NCBI GenBank assembly: GCA_900100245.1
Contig: FNEU01000003.1
Span: 62,001-126,000, forward strand
Direction of reading: 5' to 3'
DNA length: 64,000 bases
Source: Lachnospiraceae bacterium G41
GTDB taxonomy: Bacteria > Bacillota > Clostridia > Lachnospirales > Lachnospiraceae
Shown: in pieces, positions 50,816 through 59,061 of the stretch
How the letters are laid out: each line of letters opens with the position of its first letter
How positions within the stretch are numbered: the first letter of the stretch is position 1
Position numbers and translations under genes: made by a program
Notes under the pieces: generated by a model
Told to the model about the DNA's origin: nothing
What the model saw: the letters and a program-made list of their open reading frames with translations, nothing else
Databases searched by the model: none

Positions 50816-52066
50816 ATGAAAAAAGAGAACGGAAACATAAAACAATTTAAAAAGAGCGATACAAAAAAGGACGACGCTAAAAAGAGTGCAGCAAAAAAGG
50901 ATAATCTTTTTGCGGACTTTAACAAAAAGCGTGCAGGCCATCAGGTAAGCAAAATGATGTGGGTTTTCATCATCGTTTTGGCTTTGTTCTTAATTGCCGC
51001 TGTCGGATTTGTTGTTGCCAGAGTATTCTTTATTAACAAGGAATACACGAGTGTGACCGAAGTTTCTTCAACGGAGTTCTTTATTTCGACGGGCTCGAAG
51101 GTTGAGAGATTCGGCAACAATTTCATCGTTTACAATTCGGACGGTATTAAATGCGTCAATTACAAGGGCGAGCAGATCTGGAACGAAGCTTTCCAGATGC
51201 AAAAACCTTTAGTCGATATTTCAAACGGTATTGTTGCGGTAGCCGATTATAACGGCGGCAGCATCTTCCTTATGGATGAAAAGAATGTCCTCGGAAAAAT
51301 CGACACAGGTATGCCTATTCGTAAGTTCAAAGCCGCAGGCAGCGGGTATGTTATGGCGGTTTTGGACGGAGACGACAATACCCCCATTTACATTTACAAT
51401 ACAGCCGGCGAAGAAATGATTTTCTTTAATACGACTATGAAAGGATACGGATATCCGCTTGAGATAGCCATTTCGGACAACGGCGTTTTAGGCGCGGTAT
51501 CGTATCTTAATGTCGACAAGGGCTCGTTTTACACTTCTGTCGGATTTTATAATTTCGGTCAGGTCGGACAGAATTCACAGGACAGCTTGATGTCGAGTTA
51601 CATTTATCAGAGTGCGCTTGTTCCGGAAATAAAGTTTGCGGGCAACAGCAAGGCAGTGGCTGTTGCCGACAACAGACTTATGTTTTACAGCGGAGACCAG
51701 AAGCCGCAGAGCTCCGGAGAAATTCTTCTTTCCGAGAAGATTCTTTCGGTTCATGAAGACGACAAATATGTTGCTCTTTTCTTTGCGAGCGACGATAGCG
51801 AGCACAAGTACAAAGCCGAGATTTATGATTATGATGCGAAATTAAAAGACAAAATGTATTTCGACATCGACTTTTCGGATGTCTTCTTCGACGATAACAG
51901 AATCGTTTTATATAACGGCGAAGAGGTCTTAATCCATATGATCGGCGGAAAAGACAAGTTTGTCGGAAACTTTGAAGATCCGATATTGGCGCTTATTCCC
52001 ACTTCTTCACCCAAGAGATTTGTTCAGGTTACACCTGATGATATAAAAACTATCGAGTTCAATTAA
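50816..52066 (+). CDS. DUF5711-like membrane-anchored beta-propeller protein
   Basis: A 416-residue protein: a lysine-rich cytoplasmic N-terminus (1-45), one membrane helix (WVFIIVLALFLIAAVGFVVA, about 49-68) and an extracytoplasmic domain of repeating strands that fits a seven-bladed PQQ/WD-like propeller (YNSDGIKCVNYKGEQIW and similar blades). It resembles DUF5711 proteins of Clostridia, function unknown. No clear Shine-Dalgarno sequence lies before the ATG. The next gene starts 1 bp after its stop, suggesting the two envelope proteins work together. Confidence 0.72.
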   Translation: MKKENGNIKQFKKSDTKKDDAKKSAAKKDNLFADFNKKRAGHQVSKMMWVFIIVLALFLIAAVGFVVARVFFINKEYTSVTEVSSTEFFISTGSKVERFGNNFIVYNSDGIKCVNYKGEQIWNEAFQMQKPLVDISNGIVAVADYNGGSIFLMDEKNVLGKIDTGMPIRKFKAAGSGYVMAVLDGDDNTPIYIYNTAGEEMIFFNTTMKGYGYPLEIAISDNGVLGAVSYLNVDKGSFYTSVGFYNFGQVGQNSQDSLMSSYIYQSALVPEIKFAGNSKAVAVADNRLMFYSGDQKPQSSGEILLSEKILSVHEDDKYVALFFASDDSEHKYKAEIYDYDAKLKDKMYFDIDFSDVFFDDNRIVLYNGEEVLIHMIGGKDKFVGNFEDPILALIPTSSPKRFVQVTPDDIKTIEFN

Positions 52067-52067
52067 T

Positions 52068-52712
52068 ATGGAAAACAAAGAAAAAAGTATCCTTCCTCCC
52101 AAAGGGACGGACGGGCGTTACAAAGACATAATGCTTCTTCACATCCAGGGCCTTGTGCTGGTCCTGGTTTTAATTATTGCACTTGCTTCTTCATTTTCCA
52201 TTTTAGGCAGAACTATAATTTCCATGGCAATGGATTCATTCGGAGGTTCGATTTCTTCCGATGATTTTAGTATGGTATTTGATATTTACGGACTTGGCGG
52301 AATGGCCGAAATCGGCCTTAAAATCTTTTCAGCCGTAACAGGCGCGCTTGGTGTATTAAGTTATGTGGCTGCTTTTGTTTCTCTTGCCGCAGCAATCTTT
52401 ATTATCTTTCGCATGAAACAGAGAATTTCTGATATTGTCGATGATTCCGCACCTTATGAAAATCCGATTCGTGTTAAAAAAGCACCGTTTGTATGGCTCG
52501 GCTTTTTGCTTGGAGCATACGGCGGACATCTTTTCGTATTAAAAAAGAAGAAGGCCTGGATATTCCTTCTTCTCGGTGTTCTCGGAATGGAACTCATTCC
52601 GCTGTTTCTTTATACTTCGGGCATCAGCTTTGCGGATGCTTTTATGGCCTGCTTTATCGAAAAGGATGAAGAGGGCTATATCGAAATGGAAGATTATCCT
52701 TACTGGATTTAA
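52068..52712 (+). CDS. Multi-pass membrane protein with a TM2-like segment
   Basis: A 214-residue protein with four hydrophobic segments. The C-terminal part KAPFVWLGFLLGAYGGHLFVLKKKKAWIFLLLG resembles a TM2 domain (two helices joined by a short polar turn). An acidic tail ends the protein. Function unknown. It starts 1 bp after the DUF5711-like gene and should be cotranscribed with it. Its stop codon overlaps, by 4 bp, the stop of the converging SGNH gene, with no terminator between them. Confidence 0.7.
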   Translation: MENKEKSILPPKGTDGRYKDIMLLHIQGLVLVLVLIIALASSFSILGRTIISMAMDSFGGSISSDDFSMVFDIYGLGGMAEIGLKIFSAVTGALGVLSYVAAFVSLAAAIFIIFRMKQRISDIVDDSAPYENPIRVKKAPFVWLGFLLGAYGGHLFVLKKKKAWIFLLLGVLGMELIPLFLYTSGISFADAFMACFIEKDEEGYIEMEDYPYWI

Positions 52713-55123
52713 TCTTTCTTTTCTTCTTTTTCTTCTTTCTTTTCCCCTGCAATATAACGAATAAGAGAATCGCTTATAAGATATATTCCGTCAAAGTTCG
52801 GGTGAACTTCGTCTAAAAGATACGTTTCGTAATTATCTTCATTTATCTCAATAACATTAAGTGAATCAATCCATTCTGTTTCAAGTTTTTCGGATATGAA
52901 TTTACCCATATCCCTGTAGGTTTGTAAAGGTGCACCCACTTCCGACATTATGCGTTCGCCGGCCTCAAAGTAATTGGTGTAAATCGGCGAAAGGATGCAG
53001 ATTTTTGCGTTAGGATAAGAAGATTTAAGCTTAATGATGCCGTCGGTCATAGAGGCTTCATACGAATCGTACGCATAATCTTCGTAAGGAGAACCTGTAT
53101 TTACATGAGCGGGAACTCCCATAAAATAGTCGTTTACTCCGTAATTGACTATGAAGTAAAGTTCTTTGTTTTCATCATGCTCTTCTTCAAAGCGCTTAAG
53201 TTCATTTTTAAAATCTTCATCTTCGATATCTGATAAAGAACCGCTTCCAAGGAATGCATCAACCAGTTTGTTAAAATCACAGATGGCGCTTGTTCCGCCG
53301 ATACCGAGATTATATGTGTCAGCACCCGAAAGACTTGCCGATTCGCCCGGAATCGATAAAGGTCCGTGATAATTGCCCATTATACTGTCGCCGAAGAACA
53401 CGATTTCTTTTCCGGATAAATCAGGATATTGGATATCTTCTTTTACGATCTCTAAAAGAACGTCCTTTTCGTCCGTAAAGGATTTTTTATCCACAGAATA
53501 CTTACGATTACAGGTTGTCAGTATCAAAAGATTTAATGCTACATCGGACTGAGGCACTTCATTTGTATAATTGTCCGGACTTTCGATGAGCCATTTGTTG
53601 CTGCCGGGCCAGTACATATGAAGGTTATCGTTATGAGTCAGCGTTTGGATACAGGACTCGTATTTATCGAGAGTTTTGGTTCGCCCGTCTTCGCTTAAGC
53701 TTTTCCAGAAGGATGCTGAAGGATAGGAAAGAATTGCATAGAAAGTTACATCCGAATACTTTTCTATCAGTTTATTAAAATATTCAAACTCTGCTTTGCC
53801 TTCTTCTTTTTGGAAGGTCACGGGATCGATTTCGAAGAATGCATATTTCAAACCGTTTTTTGCGGCCGCCATATCAAGCAGTACATTTGTATCCTCGTAT
53901 TCGATATCCGAGGGTGTTATAAAGATGGGCGTTGTTCCGAAGAATGTGGGGAATTTGCCGGCATCTTCAATCGATGAGCCCAAGAAACTGTAATAAAAAC
54001 TGTCATATTTTTCGGACGCAAGGCGAACCATATTGTTCTGGAAAATACGATTGTCGAAGTAATCAAAGTTTTTATAGGAATAAACGGTATATTTCGTGTC
54101 GGAATAAATGATTTCGCCGAACTTTAATGCGAGGGAAGACGAGAACTTGTTTACGGTCTCGTTATCGTAGATCATATAAAAAGGCTTTGATTCTCTCGTT
54201 ACTCTTTCATAAGGTGTGGGAAGTGTGTCCTCTTTTATTTCAACGCTTGTTAAATCTTCGGGAGATACGACCGGGGCAATTTCAACCTTTTCGTTTCCGA
54301 TTACCGCAACTTCGTTTATTATCGTATCCGTGCAGTAAGCAAGCTTTATTCCGTTAGAATTAAGATAATTGATAAGCGGCTTGTAATCGCCCGTTAAGTC
54401 AACTGCTTCCTCCTTTGCAGACAGATTAACTGATAAAAGATTCGAATTGTCGAAAGAATGCTGCTCTTTCATATCATGCATATAAATGCCGATAATGATA
54501 ACCGGAATGACACAAAGAAGAGATATTACTATTTTAAAAGGAACGGGAACCTTAAATCTGATGCCGTGAATTAAAAGGCCGAGGCAGATAAGCACAGGAA
54601 CAAAAATCGTTAAAATGTAATTAACGTCATAAACCGCCTTAAGTCCGATAATGGCTAAAGGAATGGCGGGAACGGATGCTATTATATATGTATAGAATTT
54701 CTTTGCATGAAGCGAAGTAACAAAGAAAATATATGCAGCCGAAAAGATTGCATACACGGCGGTCACGGATTTTAAAAGAGCATCTTGCCATGTTGCATAA
54801 TCATTTAAATAATATGTAAGAAAATATCTGGTTGATAAAGGAATAAAAGGTTTTGTTGAAATCCATCCGTCCGCAAAATCATGGGAATTATGTGCAATCA
54901 GATATTTTACGAATGCGAGTTCGTCGATAAAATCCTTTGTGAGAACGGGTGAAAAGTTTATACGAAAAACAAGATACGGAATGAGCAGAGTCGCAATGGG
55001 AAAGAAATAAAAAAGAAGAATAAAAAGGATTTTAAGGGCCTTTTTTTCATCTTTTTTGCCGTGCTTTTTTTTGGAAGGCGAGGACTTTCTTCTTATATTA
55101 ATAGTATCTGCTCTTTTTTCCAT
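52709..55123 (-). CDS. Membrane protein with C-terminal SGNH/GDSL hydrolase domain
   Basis: An 804-residue protein. A basic N-terminus (SPSKKKHGKKDEKK) leads to five or six membrane helices (about 30-235), a long extracytoplasmic region, and a C-terminal SGNH hydrolase: block I FFGDSIMG, block II GIGGTSA, block III NYGVNDYF and block V DEVHPNFDG hold the catalytic Ser, Gly, Asn and Asp/His. Such proteins often deacylate or modify surface polysaccharides. The frame extends to a TTG at 55177, but the ATG at 55123 is used because a consensus promoter ends only 6 bp before it, implying a leaderless mRNA. Confidence 0.8.
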   Translation of the reverse strand: MEKRADTINIRRKSSPSKKKHGKKDEKKALKILFILLFYFFPIATLLIPYLVFRINFSPVLTKDFIDELAFVKYLIAHNSHDFADGWISTKPFIPLSTRYFLTYYLNDYATWQDALLKSVTAVYAIFSAAYIFFVTSLHAKKFYTYIIASVPAIPLAIIGLKAVYDVNYILTIFVPVLICLGLLIHGIRFKVPVPFKIVISLLCVIPVIIIGIYMHDMKEQHSFDNSNLLSVNLSAKEEAVDLTGDYKPLINYLNSNGIKLAYCTDTIINEVAVIGNEKVEIAPVVSPEDLTSVEIKEDTLPTPYERVTRESKPFYMIYDNETVNKFSSSLALKFGEIIYSDTKYTVYSYKNFDYFDNRIFQNNMVRLASEKYDSFYYSFLGSSIEDAGKFPTFFGTTPIFITPSDIEYEDTNVLLDMAAAKNGLKYAFFEIDPVTFQKEEGKAEFEYFNKLIEKYSDVTFYAILSYPSASFWKSLSEDGRTKTLDKYESCIQTLTHNDNLHMYWPGSNKWLIESPDNYTNEVPQSDVALNLLILTTCNRKYSVDKKSFTDEKDVLLEIVKEDIQYPDLSGKEIVFFGDSIMGNYHGPLSIPGESASLSGADTYNLGIGGTSAICDFNKLVDAFLGSGSLSDIEDEDFKNELKRFEEEHDENKELYFIVNYGVNDYFMGVPAHVNTGSPYEDYAYDSYEASMTDGIIKLKSSYPNAKICILSPIYTNYFEAGERIMSEVGAPLQTYRDMGKFISEKLETEWIDSLNVIEINEDNYETYLLDEVHPNFDGIYLISDSLIRYIAGEKKEEKEEKKD

Positions 55124-55129
55124 ATGTAT

Positions 55130-55158
55130 ATAATATCTTTTTTCGAAATGTATTTCAA
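55130..55158 (-). promoter_or_regulatory. Promoter of the SGNH gene placing the transcription start at its ATG
   Basis: On the minus strand TTGAAA (55158-55153), a 17-bp spacer and TATTAT (55135-55130). Only six bases separate the -10 from the ATG at 55123, so transcription should begin at or next to the start codon. Confidence 0.65.
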
Positions 55159-55264
55159 CAACGCATTTTACTTGCAATTCGCACTTTATCTATGTTAAAC
55201 TTGATAATGCATTAATCTATAATGATTATTAACCTAAAACAATTATGAAAGGGGAAAATAAAAA

Positions 55265-55978
55265 ATGAAATGCAGTAGTTGTGGATTTGAATTTGAAGGC
55301 GGAAAGTTTTGCCCTCAGTGCGGCGCTAAAGTTGAAGAAGCTGTAGCAGAAGCAGTTGTAGAGGCAGCTGAACCCGTTGTAGAAGCAGCAGCAGAACCCG
55401 TAGTTGAAGCAGTTCAGGCAGCTGAGCCCGTTGTAGAGGCAGCAGCTGAGCCCGTTGTAGAGGCAGCAGCAGAACCTGTAGTAGAAGCAGTAGAGGCAGC
55501 AGAAACCGTAGTTGAAGAGGCAACAACAGCAGCCGGTGCAGAAGCAGGCACAATGCCCGTTTACACAGACTACAGTTCATATGACAATGCAGAAGAGAAG
55601 AAAGGCATCAATGCTCTCGGTCTTGTTGCAATGATTCTTGGTATTGTTTCACTCGTTGCACTTGTTTGCGGATGTTGCATCGGTACTTCAACAGTAGTAT
55701 TTACAGTACTTAAATTTATCTTAATCTTTGCAAGACTTATCATGTCTCTTGTTGCAATTATTTTAGGTATTGTTGGTATGAAGAAAAGACCCGATCAGAA
55801 GGGCATGGCAATTGCAGGTCTGGTTCTCGGTATTATCGGATTACTCCTTGGTGGATTAAGCCTTATTCTTACAATAATCGGTCTTGTAAGCAAAGCTGCT
55901 CTCGGTGGATTAACCAGTACTCCGGGATTCCAGGAATATCTTGAAGAATTACAGGATTCATTAGAGTCTACATATTAA
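55265..55978 (+). CDS. Zinc-ribbon protein with Ala/Glu/Pro/Val repeats and a DUF4190-type membrane domain
   Basis: A 237-residue protein in three parts. Residues 1-22 are a zinc ribbon (CSSCG ... CPQCG). Residues 25-90 are a low-complexity linker built from AAEPVVEA-like units, probably helical and highly negative. Residues 115-220 hold three to four membrane helices; IILGIVGMKKRPDQKGMAIAGLVLGIIGLL is the DUF4190 signature. Function is unknown; the linker may set a distance between ribbon and membrane. GAAAGGGG is the ribosome binding site. A smaller DUF4190 gene follows, with a perfect hairpin in between. Confidence 0.78.
   Translation: MKCSSCGFEFEGGKFCPQCGAKVEEAVAEAVVEAAEPVVEAAAEPVVEAVQAAEPVVEAAAEPVVEAAAEPVVEAVEAAETVVEEATTAAGAEAGTMPVYTDYSSYDNAEEKKGINALGLVAMILGIVSLVALVCGCCIGTSTVVFTVLKFILIFARLIMSLVAIILGIVGMKKRPDQKGMAIAGLVLGIIGLLLGGLSLILTIIGLVSKAALGGLTSTPGFQEYLEELQDSLESTY
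55364..55519 (+). repeat. Imperfect tandem repeat coding for AAEPVVEA-type units
   Basis: Units of 24-30 bp of the form GCAGC(A/T)GA(A/G)CCCGT(A/T)GT(A/T)GA(A/G) occur about six times. The array is purely coding and codon variation between units shows it is not recent. Such arrays can change length by slippage. Confidence 0.75.
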
Positions 55979-56008
55979 TAACTTAAATAAGAACTAAAGT
56001 GTTTAGCG

Positions 56009-56039
56009 GAAATTCTTCATTTATATAATGAAGAATTTC
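56009..56039 (+). terminator. Perfect hairpin between the two DUF4190 genes
   Basis: GAAATTCTTCAT and ATGAAGAATTTC form a 12-bp stem with a 7-nt loop. The T run after it is weak (TGTTTAT), so it may be a partial terminator or an mRNA-stabilising hairpin. Confidence 0.55.
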
Positions 56040-56058
56040 TGTTTATAAAGGAGAGAAA

Positions 56059-56505
56059 ATGGATAACAATTCTCAGAATTACAATAACTATTATTACGGA
56101 GAGGTGTATAATTACGAAGTTGTAGCACCGAAGAAAAATATATGCGGGCTTCTTTCGTTCATTTTCGGTCTGGTAATAATAGTGTTTAATCTTTGCGCAT
56201 GCATGAGTTCCCTCTTTTTATTTATTCCGGGATTGAATGTTATTGTGGGATTCTTAATAGGATTCATTAATATCATTGCACCTATTGTTGTTATAGTCGG
56301 ATTTATTCTGGGTATAATCGGCGTTACCAGAAAGAACTGCCCCAAGGGACTTGCTATAGCGGGACTTATTATCAACATCATATTATTGCTGTATTATCTG
56401 CTGTTAATTGTGATTGCAATTCTTGCCGCACTCGGAATAGTTACCACGGGAGTATTTGCGGGATTGTCACAGTATTTACAGTACAACAATCTGCTGAATC
56501 ATTAA
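56059..56505 (+). CDS. DUF4190 domain membrane protein
   Basis: A 148-residue protein with an Asn/Tyr-rich N-terminus (1-25) and three to four membrane helices. FILGIIGVTRKNCPKGLAIAGLIINIILLL is the DUF4190 signature also seen in the preceding gene, so the two are probably related by duplication, this one without zinc ribbon or repeat linker. Function unknown. AAAGGAGAG lies before the ATG. A strong terminator follows, isolating it from the ribosomal protein operon. Confidence 0.78.
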   Translation: MDNNSQNYNNYYYGEVYNYEVVAPKKNICGLLSFIFGLVIIVFNLCACMSSLFLFIPGLNVIVGFLIGFINIIAPIVVIVGFILGIIGVTRKNCPKGLAIAGLIINIILLLYYLLLIVIAILAALGIVTTGVFAGLSQYLQYNNLLNH

Positions 56506-56527
56506 CAATTCTAAAAGATATATATGA

Positions 56528-56563
56528 AAAGGGGTTTCGGTCCAAAAGACCGAAACTCTTTTT
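56528..56563 (+). terminator. Terminator before the S10 operon
   Basis: GGGTTTCGGTC pairs with GACCGAAACTC (one G-T pair) around a CAAAA loop, with a T run after it. Confidence 0.88.
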
Positions 56564-56662
56564 ACGCTTATACACTGCACACTATATATAGAAGCTTTAC
56601 AACTAAAAGTTGTGCCTGAATGTTGTGTGTAGAAATTTATTGAAAATTTTTGTAAAAAATGC

Positions 56663-56691
56663 TTGAAATTAAAGAATTAATTTGATAATAT
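56663..56691 (+). promoter_or_regulatory. Promoter of the S10 ribosomal protein operon
   Basis: TTGAAA (56663-56668), a 17-bp spacer ending in TGA and TAATAT (56686-56691) form a -35/extended -10 promoter. Transcription from about 56698 gives a leader of some 245 nt. Confidence 0.75.
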
Positions 56692-56697
56692 AGCATT

Positions 56698-56943
56698 TGC
56701 TGTGACATTGATAGCAATGATGTGTAAGGTTGCTGCGATAAAAAGCAGGTTTTTACACGGAGCGAATGTCAAGTCGAGATACTGACGACAAGTCACTGTA
56801 CAAACATTATAGTCTGCTTCAAGCAGAAACGACGTGTGGTCGTTTATTTTTTAGAAAAGGATGCGACACACACGGGAGAGTGTACAGTCGCCGCTTGTTG
56901 TACTTGAATCTTAAAGTACAAAATATGAGAGGAGACTTTTTTT
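56698..56943 (+). promoter_or_regulatory. Structured leader of the S10 operon, probable ribosomal-protein autoregulation element
   Basis: A 246-nt untranslated leader with several hairpins: GTGTAA/TTACAC (56722-56758) with an inner TGCT/AGCA; TCTGC/GCAGA (56813-56827); a terminator-like AACGAC/GTCGTT followed by TATTTTTT (56828-56852); GCGAC/GTCGC (56863-56891); and TGTACTT/AAGTACA (56899-56920) just before the ribosome binding site. Leaders of this operon are known in other bacteria to bind L4 and reduce expression. The terminator-like hairpin suggests attenuation here, but the pairing has not been computed. Confidence 0.65.
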
Positions 56944-57255
56944 ATGGCAAATCAAGTAATGAGAATCACACTTAAGGCTTACGAGCATCAGACAGTTGAT
57001 GCATCTGCAGCTAAGATTATCGACACTTGTAAGAAAAATGGAGCAAAGGTTAGCGGACCCGTTCCCCTTCCTACTAAGAAGGAGATCATTACAATCATCC
57101 GTGCCGTACACAAGTACAAAGACTCCAGAGAGCAGTTTGAACAGAGAACTCACAAGAGACTTATCGATGTTCATGAGCCCAACCAGAAAGTTATAGACGC
57201 TATGCAGAAGCTCGAAATGCCCGCAGGCGTTTATATCAATATCAAGATGATTTAG
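56944..57255 (+). CDS. rpsJ: 30S ribosomal protein S10
   Basis: A 103-residue S10: [42 protein letters not shown] and [16 protein letters not shown] are the usual S10 blocks. It sits in the 30S head and also serves as NusE in antitermination. First gene of the S10 operon, behind a long structured leader. GAGAGGAG precedes the ATG. Confidence 0.97.
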   Translation: MANQVMRITLKAYEHQTVDASAAKIIDTCKKNGAKVSGPVPLPTKKEIITIIRAVHKYKDSREQFEQRTHKRLIDVHEPNQKVIDAMQKLEMPAGVYINIKMI

Positions 57256-57374
57256 TTAAAACCCAAACAAATCATCAATCGTTACATTATTAATAAGAAA
57301 AACAAAATGACTTCCACAACTAGTATGCATCCTTTACGGATACCGCTGTAGTGGAATCAAAAGGAGGTCAAAAA

Positions 57375-58058
57375 ATGAAAAAGGCTATTTTAGCTACCAA
57401 AGTCGGAATGACTCAGATCTTCGCTGAAGACGGTACACTCATTCCGGTAACAGTTCTCCAGGCAGGTCCTTGCGTGGTTACTCAGGTAAAGACCATCGAG
57501 AACGACGGATACGAAGCAGTTCAGGTAGGTTTCGTAGACAAGAAAGACAAGATTATCAATAAGGACGCTAAAGGCAAGAAGGAAATTATCCACGCTAACG
57601 GCACAACAAAGGCTATGCAGGGACATTTCAAGAAAGCCGGCACTACAAGCAAGCGTTTTGTCAGAGAGTTTAAGTTCGAGAATGCTTCCGAATACGCTCT
57701 TGCTCAGGAAATCAAAGCAGACATCTTCGCTGAAGGCGACAAGATTGATGCAACAGCAATTACCAAAGGTAAAGGTTTCCAGGGTGCTATCAAGAGACTC
57801 GGTCAGCACAGAGGACCCATGAAGCACGGTTCAAAGTTCCATCGTCATCAGGGTTCCAACGGCGCATGTTCTTCACCCAGCCGTGTATTTAAGGGCAAAG
57901 GTATGCCCGGTCAGATGGGTGGCAAGAAGGCTACAGTAAGAAATCTTGAAGTTGTCAGAGTTGATGCTGAAAAGAACTTACTTTTAATCAAGGGCGCTGT
58001 ACCCGGACCCAAGAAAGCCATGGTTACTATTAAAGAAACAACCAAGGCTGAAGCTTAA
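57375..58058 (+). CDS. rplC: 50S ribosomal protein L3
   Basis: A 227-residue L3 beginning [19 protein letters not shown], with the long loop ([27 protein letters not shown]) that reaches the peptidyl transferase centre. The frame extends 8 codons upstream to a GTG, but AAGGAGG lies just before the ATG at 57375. L3 is an early-assembly 23S rRNA-binding protein. Confidence 0.97.
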   Translation: MKKAILATKVGMTQIFAEDGTLIPVTVLQAGPCVVTQVKTIENDGYEAVQVGFVDKKDKIINKDAKGKKEIIHANGTTKAMQGHFKKAGTTSKRFVREFKFENASEYALAQEIKADIFAEGDKIDATAITKGKGFQGAIKRLGQHRGPMKHGSKFHRHQGSNGACSSPSRVFKGKGMPGQMGGKKATVRNLEVVRVDAEKNLLLIKGAVPGPKKAMVTIKETTKAEA

Positions 58059-58082
58059 TCGGACGAAAGGAGGAACACACAG

Positions 58083-58703
58083 ATGGCTCAGGTATCTGTT
58101 TACAATATGGAAGGCAAGGAAGTCGGAAAGATGGATTTGCTCGATGATATTTTCGGTATCGAAGTAAATGAACATTTAGTACACATGGCTGTAGTTCAGC
58201 ACCTTGCAAATATGCGCCAGGGAACACAGAAAGCCAAAACCCGTTCGGAGGTATCCGGCGGCGGTGCAAAGCCCTGGAGACAGAAAGGAACCGGTCATGC
58301 AAGACAGGGTTCAACAAGATCTCCTCAGTGGAGACACGGCGGCGTAGTATTCGCACCCGTACCCAGAGATTACTCATTCAAACTTAATAAGAAGGAAAAG
58401 AGAATTGCTCTTAAGTCCGCTCTTACAAACAAGGTAACCGAAGGAAAGCTCATGGTTATCGACGAAATCAAGTTTGATGAAATCAAGACAAAGAAGTTCG
58501 CAGAGTTCTTAAACAACATCAAAGCTGAGAAGGCTTTAGTTGTAATCAAAGAGAACGATGCTAATACGATTTTATCCGCTAGAAACATCGCAAACGCAAA
58601 TACAGCTGTAGCAGACAACATCAATGTTTACGACATTATGAATGCTAAAACACTTGTACTTGCCAAGGATGCGGTAGAAAAGATTCAGGAGGTATACGCA
58701 TAA
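58083..58703 (+). CDS. rplD: 50S ribosomal protein L4
   Basis: A 206-residue L4. SVYNMEGKEVGKMDLLDDIFG opens the globular domain; the extended loop around KTRSEVSGGGAKPWRQKGTGHARQGS lines the exit tunnel. In other bacteria L4 also feeds back on the operon leader, so it is the likely ligand of the leader at 56698. The stop overlaps the rplW start by 1 bp. Confidence 0.97.
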   Translation: MAQVSVYNMEGKEVGKMDLLDDIFGIEVNEHLVHMAVVQHLANMRQGTQKAKTRSEVSGGGAKPWRQKGTGHARQGSTRSPQWRHGGVVFAPVPRDYSFKLNKKEKRIALKSALTNKVTEGKLMVIDEIKFDEIKTKKFAEFLNNIKAEKALVVIKENDANTILSARNIANANTAVADNINVYDIMNAKTLVLAKDAVEKIQEVYA

Positions 58704-59002
58704 TGGCAGATCTTAAATATTATGACGTTATTTTAAAGCCGGTTGTTACTGAAAAGAGTATGTCCGGTATGGGCGACAAGAAGTATACCTTCTTAGTAAA
58801 TCCCGATGCTACCAAGAATCAGATTAAAGACGCTGTTGAGAAAATGTTTCCCGGCACAGAGGTAGCAAGTGTAAACACAATGAATTGCAACGGCAAAAAC
58901 AAGAGACGTGGCAATGTATATGGCAAGACTGCCGAGACAAAGAAAGCTATCGTTAAGCTTACAGAAGGCAGCAAGGATATCGAGATCTTCTCAGGTATCT
59001 AA
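58703..59002 (+). CDS. rplW: 50S ribosomal protein L23
   Basis: A 99-residue L23: YYDVILKPVVTEKSMSGM and YTFLVNPDATKNQIKDAVEKMF, followed by the tunnel-side loop. L23 lies at the exit of the peptide tunnel and docks SRP and trigger factor. It starts on the last base of the rplD stop (TAATG), so translation is coupled. Confidence 0.97.
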   Translation: MADLKYYDVILKPVVTEKSMSGMGDKKYTFLVNPDATKNQIKDAVEKMFPGTEVASVNTMNCNGKNKRRGNVYGKTAETKKAIVKLTEGSKDIEIFSGI

Positions 59003-59061
59003 TACGCCAATCTATATGCAATGAAGCATGATAATAAATAACAGTAAAGGAGAACAAAGAA

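Noticed and set aside
55326-55580. Leucine-rich frame on the minus strand
   Set aside because: It is the mirror image of the GCAG-rich Ala/Glu repeat coding sequence of the plus-strand gene; there is no ribosome binding site.
57390-57827. Long frame antisense to rplC
   Set aside because: It lies wholly inside a highly conserved ribosomal protein gene and has no start signals.
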